From: Rutidosis leptorrhynchoides
Lineage: Eukaryota; Streptophyta; Magnoliopsida; Asterales; Asteraceae
DNA length: 64,000 nt
Assembly: GCF_046630445.1 (NCBI RefSeq)
Contig: NC_092337.1
Coordinates: 360,770,001 to 360,834,000 of the forward strand
Direction: 5' to 3'
The notes under the pieces were generated by a model, which saw only the letters and a program-made list of their open reading frames with translations, did not search any database and was not told the origin of the DNA. Numbering within the stretch: the first letter of the stretch is position 1; every line of letters starts with the position of its first letter. Shown one piece after another: positions 58,803 to 64,000 of this stretch. Both the position numbers and the translations under genes were made by a program.

Positions 58803-60792
58803 TGATGTTATGCGAGGTGTATATAAAATAGCTTTATATTTTACTAGGAAAAACTATTAAATACGATACAATTTTACACAAGATATTTATTTATTTATAG
58901 AATGGATATACTTAAACCTTGCTACAACACTTATAGGCAGTGTACCTAATCGTACAGTAGTGTAGTTTTTAGTAAGTCCGGTTCGTTCCACAGGGAAATC
59001 TTTAAACAAAGCGTAACGCTATATTAGTTTACTTTTATAAAAATACAAACATATACATAAGTAATATTATTATTATAAAGGGGGGTTTTTACCGTTTAAT
59101 GACCGGTTTGTCGATTTTAAAACTTTAGTCGCAGTTAAAACCTAATGTAAAATATTAAATAAATAAAAGACTTAAATTAAAACTTAAAGTAAATAACGAT
59201 AATGAAATTGCGAATAATAAAAGTGCGATAAAATAAACTTGCGATAATTAAAAAGTACGATAATTAAAAGTGCGATTAAATAACAATAAATAAAAGTGCG
59301 ATAATTAGAAGTGCAATTAAATATAAAATAAAGGAAATTAAATATGAAATAAAAGAATTATGCTTATTTAAACTTCCGTAATCATGATGTTTGACGTGTT
59401 GATTTTAGTTTTATGCCCATGGGTTAATTGTCCTTTGTCCTGGATTATTTAATCTGTCCGTCTGGTTTTTGTCCATAACAGTCCATCAGTCATAAATATA
59501 AAGTGCGAGTGTCCTCGTCAAATTATTATTATACCCGAAGTTAAATATTCCAACTAATTGGGGATTCGAATTGTAACAAGGTTTTAATACTTTGTTTAAT
59601 GAATACACCAGGTTATCGACTGCGTGTAATCCAAGGTTTTACTACTTTGTTAACAATTACACCAATTACCCTTGAATGTAATTTCACCCCTGTTTTAATT
59701 ATTCTAGTGGCTATTAATCCATTCCCGTGTCCGGTTAAATGAACGATTATTCGTACATATAAATACCCCGCCCATCGTGTCCGATCGAGTGTATATGGTA
59801 ATTTATAGGGACGCCCAATTGTAAATCTTTATATTAACATTAACAAACTTTCATTTAGTTAAACAAATATAAAGCCCATTAATAGCCCATAGTCTAATTT
59901 CCACAAGTGTCGTTCTTTTGTCCAAGCCCCAATTATGGTACAAAGCCCAATTACCCAATTTTAGTAATTAGCCCAACATCATGATTACTTCGGATTAAAT
60001 AAGCATAATAATAACTTAGCTACGAGACATTAATGTAAAAAGGTTGAACATAACTTACAATGATTAAAAATAGCGTAGCGTTACACGGACAGAATTTCAA
60101 CTTACACCCTTACAACATTTGCTAACATACCCTTATTATTAGAATTATAATTAAAATTAAAATTAAAATATAAATTATAAATATAAATATAAATTTTACG
60201 TATGAATGAGGAAGAAAAAGATGATGGTTTTTGATCAGAATTCGGTTGGCTTTATAGGCAGTTTTCAAATTTAGGGCTCCGCGACTCGCGGCAAAAGCCT
60301 CTTCAAACTCCGCGAGTCGCGGAGATTAAAATTACAGCTCACATCTTTTGGAGTCTTTCTTGCCGACGGATTTTATATATAAATATAAAATATAAATAAT
60401 TAATATAATTATTTATATATTATATTATATTCTTGTGCATAGTAGACTTGTAATTTTTAGTCCGTTGCGTCGAGCGTTAAGAGTTGACTCTGGTCCCGGT
60501 TCTGGATTTTTGAACGTCCTTGCGTACAATTTTATATTTTGTACTTTGCGTTTTGAATCTTGTACTCTTGTAATTTCGAGACGTTTCTTATCAATAATTG
60601 GAACCTTTTTGATTGTCTTTTGTTTTTTTGAGCTTTTTGGTCGTTTGCGTCTTCAATTCGTCGAATCTGTCTTTTGTCTTCACCTTTTATTATTTAAACG
60701 AATATCACTTGTAAATAGAACAATTGCAACTAAAAGCTTGTCTTTCTTGAGGAATAATGCTATGAAATATATGTTCGTTTTTAGCATTATCA
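58803..60792 (-). mobile_element. 3' LTR of Athila D (minus strand, 1990 bp)
   Basis: On the plus strand it runs from TGATGTTATGCGAGG to TTTTTAGCATTATCA. On its outer (right) side the minus strand shows a purine-rich AAGTGTGGAAATATT directly before U3, so this is the 3' LTR of an element whose body extends right, beyond the window. U3 carries the palindrome doublet (60324-60277), the 20-bp gap and TATAAA at 60256-60251. It forms a near-2-kb inverted repeat with 56328-58311. Confidence 0.9.
60277..60324 (-). promoter_or_regulatory. Paired GC-rich palindrome upstream of the LTR TATA box (Athila D)
   Basis: CTCCGCGACTCGCGGCA at 60277-60293 and CTCCGCGAGTCGCGGAG at 60308-60324 (a perfect 8+1+8 dyad), starts 31 bp apart. 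They lie 20 bp from TATAAA (60256-60251) in the element's orientation. Confidence 0.5.
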
Positions 60793-62879
60793 AATATTTC
60801 CACACTTGAGCGTTGCTTGTCCTCAAGCAATATTGTCTTGAAATACTAGAATCACTTCTTTATTCTTCACACTTTGTACATCAGTGATTTTTCTATACGG
60901 CGGTATAAACAATGGTAGTAACGATATGGTTTACAGTCCCACATGACTATAAAAATTTAGATCCATTAAGGAAATTGGATCTTTATGAAAACATTTGATC
61001 TTTTGAAAATTAAATCTAGTTTTTACCCTAGATAAGTTTTCCGGAATAACCCTTTACCGGTGTTTGCAAAATATTTTTGTGGGTTTGGTGGGTTTTAGAT
61101 TTGAAAATTTTAGCTCAAAACTTGCTGTTTTGTGTCACCCACTTGCTAACCTTGTATTAGGAAAGCAACACGTCCAGTTTACTTGTCCCGTATATTACCT
61201 TTCGGTAAACTACCGTCCGGTTGTAAAGGAAAGCGTTGAACAAGCAACTGTTAAGGCAATGTCCCGTGACATGCTTTTGATTATGGTCTATAACGTGTCG
61301 GACGCAATTACTATCCTTGGTAGGAGCAATAGTAAAGCTCACCCTTATAATTTTTCGGTCTGGCACAAGGTCCTGTCTTTGACCATGCTATGCAACCACC
61401 GTTCTTACGGTTGACACCCGATTTAGTTCAGGTGACCTAATGAATTCCAGGTGAATTCCTAGGATTTTACGTTCAATGGTAATGAACGCATTGAAAATAG
61501 GGTTTTCAGAAAACAAATCGGTTTGTAATTTTGATCAAAATATTTTCTCGTTTAAGCTCGAGTCTAGATATCATTGAATTCCATGAGTTTGTAATTCTCA
61601 ATCTTTAAGGTCAATCTCTAGGATTGAGTAATATCAGTCTTAAAAGCTGATTTTTAATCTTTAAGGAGATTATCCTTTCTGGGGATCTGATTCATTAGTC
61701 TTATCAAGCTAATTTGCACGGTGCCCCCCCATTGTACGAGATAAATCCTTCTCATGGTTAGGATAAATCTGACCACATGGCGACCCTGTTTAATGCTGAG
61801 GTCCGTGGATTTCCTGCTGATTTTAGTGATGACTTTTCTAGATTTTTCGTCAATCTACAGCTGGTCTGAACGACAACTTCATGACCTAAATCAAGAAGCG
61901 CATTTCTTTTTCGGAAGACTTTACTTCTTTTTAATGATGGAATTGATTCATCGTGTAGATCCATCTCTTCTTTTCTTTCATTGGGTAAAACAGTTTAGTT
62001 TAGTTCAAAGCAAAAGTATTTTCAGTTATTTGTTACAGATATATGTGGCATATGTTTAAAATAACTTGGTAAATTTTCCCACACTTGGCTTTTATTTTCC
62101 TTTTTATCGTCCTCTATTCCATTTTAAATGAATTTTAACATTTTAGTTTGTTTCTCAATTTATGTCCTTTCCGAGGTAACAATAATTTCGGTGTTAAAAC
62201 CTAGTTTTATCGTTCATAAATATGTATAAACATGATTTGAATTCAATTAATTGAAAATTTTAAAAATTTTTACTAGAATTGGGTAGTCAGTATATAAGAC
62301 TAGGGCTGTTCTTTTTTATCAGAGAGCACTAGATTCTAATACAACTACTGCTTTACTAGTATTTTTAATGGTAACCAAGTGTATAAAGTAAAAATTTTAA
62401 AATTCGAAAGAATTTAATCCCTTCCCACACTTAAGATCTTGCAATGCCCTCATTTGCAAGAAATCAGTAACAATTTAAATTATTGAAGGTGATTAGTGTG
62501 AAAATGATTAAATTTTTATCAAAGTTTCTAAATATATTGGCGTTTGTTTGCTGAATGATAAATGGTGCACATCATTTGTTCATTCCGTCTTGTTGTTATT
62601 TCACATATATTTTGCATCTTTTCGTCAAAATTAGTTGCTTTTGCTGAACTTAATGCTAGTCTTTGAAAATGCGTTGTTTTACCCTGTTGTGTACATAAGA
62701 TAAACTGCAAACATATATACATATTTTTTTTTGAAGTTTGGTATATTACCCCACATTCAAAAAATTATTAAAATCTAAGAATAAAAGTTAGATAATTATA
62801 AAAATGATTACAATATTAACAAAAATATTAAATGTATCAATAATTACAAATTACAAAATAAAAAAAAATAATAAGTAAA
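60793..62879 (-). mobile_element. Athila D 3' untranslated region with repeated purine tracts
   Basis: About 2.1 kb between the last reading frame and the 3' LTR on the minus strand. Beside the LTR lies GCTTGAGGACAAGCAACGCT and then a purine tract, a combination I associate with Athila/Tat 3' ends. Two more AAGTGTGGGRA tracts sit at 62074-62088 and 62421-62435, and a weaker one at about 62748-62757. Plus-strand open frames (61064-61414 and 61754-62059) have no motif and lie antisense to the element; I do not call them genes. Confidence 0.65.
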
Positions 62880-64000
62880 CTAAGGATGATATTGGTACCA
62901 ATAGGGGTTCCAGGCATAACCATAAGTGCTATAGAATGCTTCGGCAGGGTCATACGTAGGATATGGTGGCTGCATCTCTATAGACAAAGGAGGGAAGATG
63001 GGTTTCGGTGTAGGAATATAGTTTCTACCTATATGTTGGCAATGAGCTATGATCTGGTTCTGATGAACTTGCCAATCTTCAAATGCTCTCTGTCTAGCAT
63101 TTTCGTATTCTTGAGAAGCTATAAACCTATGCATTTCTTGCATCTCATTCCCCCCTCCTACATTACCTTGTTGCTGGTTTCTCTCCACCTGTGGATGTCT
63201 ACCATGGTATCGTACTGCGGCGTTATTTCGCCTCTTCAAAACTTTCGCACCATGGTATACATTTAAACCTATAGTATCGCGGGGTTCCGGCTCTTCTAGT
63301 AATAATCCCCCCCGACTTACATCCACACCGAGATATTCACCAATCAAAGTAATAAAAATACCACCTCCTATTATGCTATGTAGTCGCATCCCCCGAACCA
63401 TAGCTGATAAATAATAACCCACACAATATGGTATACTTACAGTGCTTTGTGAGTCTCGAATACACATATGGTAAAACAAATCCTGTTCATTTACTTTTTC
63501 CTTGTTTTTACCCCTTTGTGTAATCGAATTAGCTAAAAACCTATGTATCACTCTTAATTCGGCTCTATCTATATCCAAATAAGAGTAATTTCCCCCTTTG
63601 AAACGGTGATGGCTTGTCATTTGACTCCACACACCGTGTGTATCAAAATTCTCATCTATCTTTCTACCGTTTAGTATCAATCCTCTACAATCGGCAGACG
63701 CTAACTCCTCAGGCGTATATATACGTAAAGCCTGAGCCATGTCCAGTAAATACATGTGGCGCATCGAACCGCCTAACAAAAATCTAATAAAAGAACGATC
63801 GGTTAAACTAGCTACCCGATCATTCAACTCTATACTACATAACAATTCTTCACACCATACTTTATATACAGGTCTACGTATGGTGAATAAATGTACCCAG
63901 TCATTAAAAGAAGAATTACCATACCTCTGTACAAGTAATTCCCTAATTGGCCCTGCCAATTCTACAGCTTCTAAGGGTCCCCATTCTATGACCCTCGGTA
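62880..64000 (-). CDS. Athila D third ORF (ATHILA ORF-1/env-position protein), 5' end outside the window
   Basis: The frame is open from the window edge to TAG at 62882-62880 (at least 370 codons) and continues past 64000, so the start is not visible. The N-terminal half is rich in conserved-looking blocks (VIEWGPLEAVELAGPIRELL, then RRPVYKVWCEELLCSIELND). The C-terminal 100 residues are Gln/Asn/Pro/Tyr-rich (ending PYWYQYHP). It sits just before the 3' LTR region, where Athila elements have their extra reading frame. It reminds me of plant proteins annotated as Arabidopsis retrotransposon ORF-1 (Pfam ATHILA family), but I cannot confirm this. One moderately hydrophobic stretch (PYCVGYYLSAMVRG... 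to FITLIGEYLGV) exists, but no clear membrane helix or signal peptide. No stop breaks it, unlike other retroelement frames here, so this may be the youngest element in the window. Confidence 0.65.
   Translation of the reverse strand, partial: PRVIEWGPLEAVELAGPIRELLVQRYGNSSFNDWVHLFTIRRPVYKVWCEELLCSIELNDRVASLTDRSFIRFLLGGSMRHMYLLDMAQALRIYTPEELASADCRGLILNGRKIDENFDTHGVWSQMTSHHRFKGGNYSYLDIDRAELRVIHRFLANSITQRGKNKEKVNEQDLFYHMCIRDSQSTVSIPYCVGYYLSAMVRGMRLHSIIGGGIFITLIGEYLGVDVSRGGLLLEEPEPRDTIGLNVYHGAKVLKRRNNAAVRYHGRHPQVERNQQQGNVGGGNEMQEMHRFIASQEYENARQRAFEDWQVHQNQIIAHCQHIGRNYIPTPKPIFPPLSIEMQPPYPTYDPAEAFYSTYGYAWNPYWYQYHP

Noticed and set aside
61064..62059. Two plus-strand frames in the Athila D 3' region
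   Set aside because: Antisense to the element, no recognisable domain, AT-rich; likely chance.

Overview
This is plant nuclear DNA, most likely a eudicot and possibly Asteraceae (a recollection of similar retroelements, not something a search has shown). It is AT-rich. The only clear host gene has nine exons with GT-AG introns. Almost everything else is transposable-element DNA: Ty3/Gypsy LTR retrotransposons of two kinds (chromoviruses with long LTRs, and Athila-type elements primed by tRNA-Asp), L1-type LINE fragments, SINEs, and non-autonomous DNA transposons of Mutator, Harbinger and hAT type. I see no rRNA, no intact tRNA, no CRISPR array and no prokaryotic gene organisation.

1-28260 is a nest of LTR retrotransposons. 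Working outwards in: chromovirus C (pol end 24645, LTR from 24932) is interrupted by chromovirus A (16149-24644, plus strand). The leader of A is interrupted by a minus-strand Athila element (Athila A, 4941-16148: 5' LTR, primer site, gag, protease-RT-RNase H-integrase). The 3' part of that Athila is interrupted by chromovirus B (integrase end and LTR, 597-4940), and the integrase of B is cut by a plus-strand Athila LTR (1-596). A fourth chromovirus remnant with a short LTR (D) lies at 27293-28260. All reading frames are broken by nonsense codons or frameshifts, or are truncated.

28261-41600 is a gene-bearing island. A 2.7-kb Mutator-like element with about 107-bp terminal inverted repeats (28943-31621) carries a 133-bp tandem array and ends 177 bp before the start codon of an apparently intact 2-oxoglutarate/Fe(II) dioxygenase gene (31799-37550, 392 aa, HxD...H...R residues present). 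Its introns hold a Harbinger-type MITE and other inserts. Downstream are a palindromic Mutator-type MITE (38551-39243) and a possible 31-aa small-peptide gene on the minus strand (41168-41263).

41600-56327 holds LINE fragments, a 3.9-kb solo chromovirus LTR full of microsatellites (42438-46345), a SINE with a perfect 17-bp target duplication (49678-49940), a second SINE split by a hAT-type MITE, a Harbinger-type MITE, and another copy of the A/B-family chromovirus LTR (53072-56327).

56328-64000 has two Athila LTRs of about 2 kb in inverted orientation around a 491-bp leader. The right-hand element continues past the window with a large third reading frame (62880-64000).

The most unusual signal is a paired 17-bp GC-rich palindrome (core CCGCGAGTCGCGG). 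It occurs as a doublet with fixed 31-32 bp spacing six times: exactly 20 bp upstream of a TATA-like box in all three complete Athila LTRs, again in two leaders, and once in a post-pol region.
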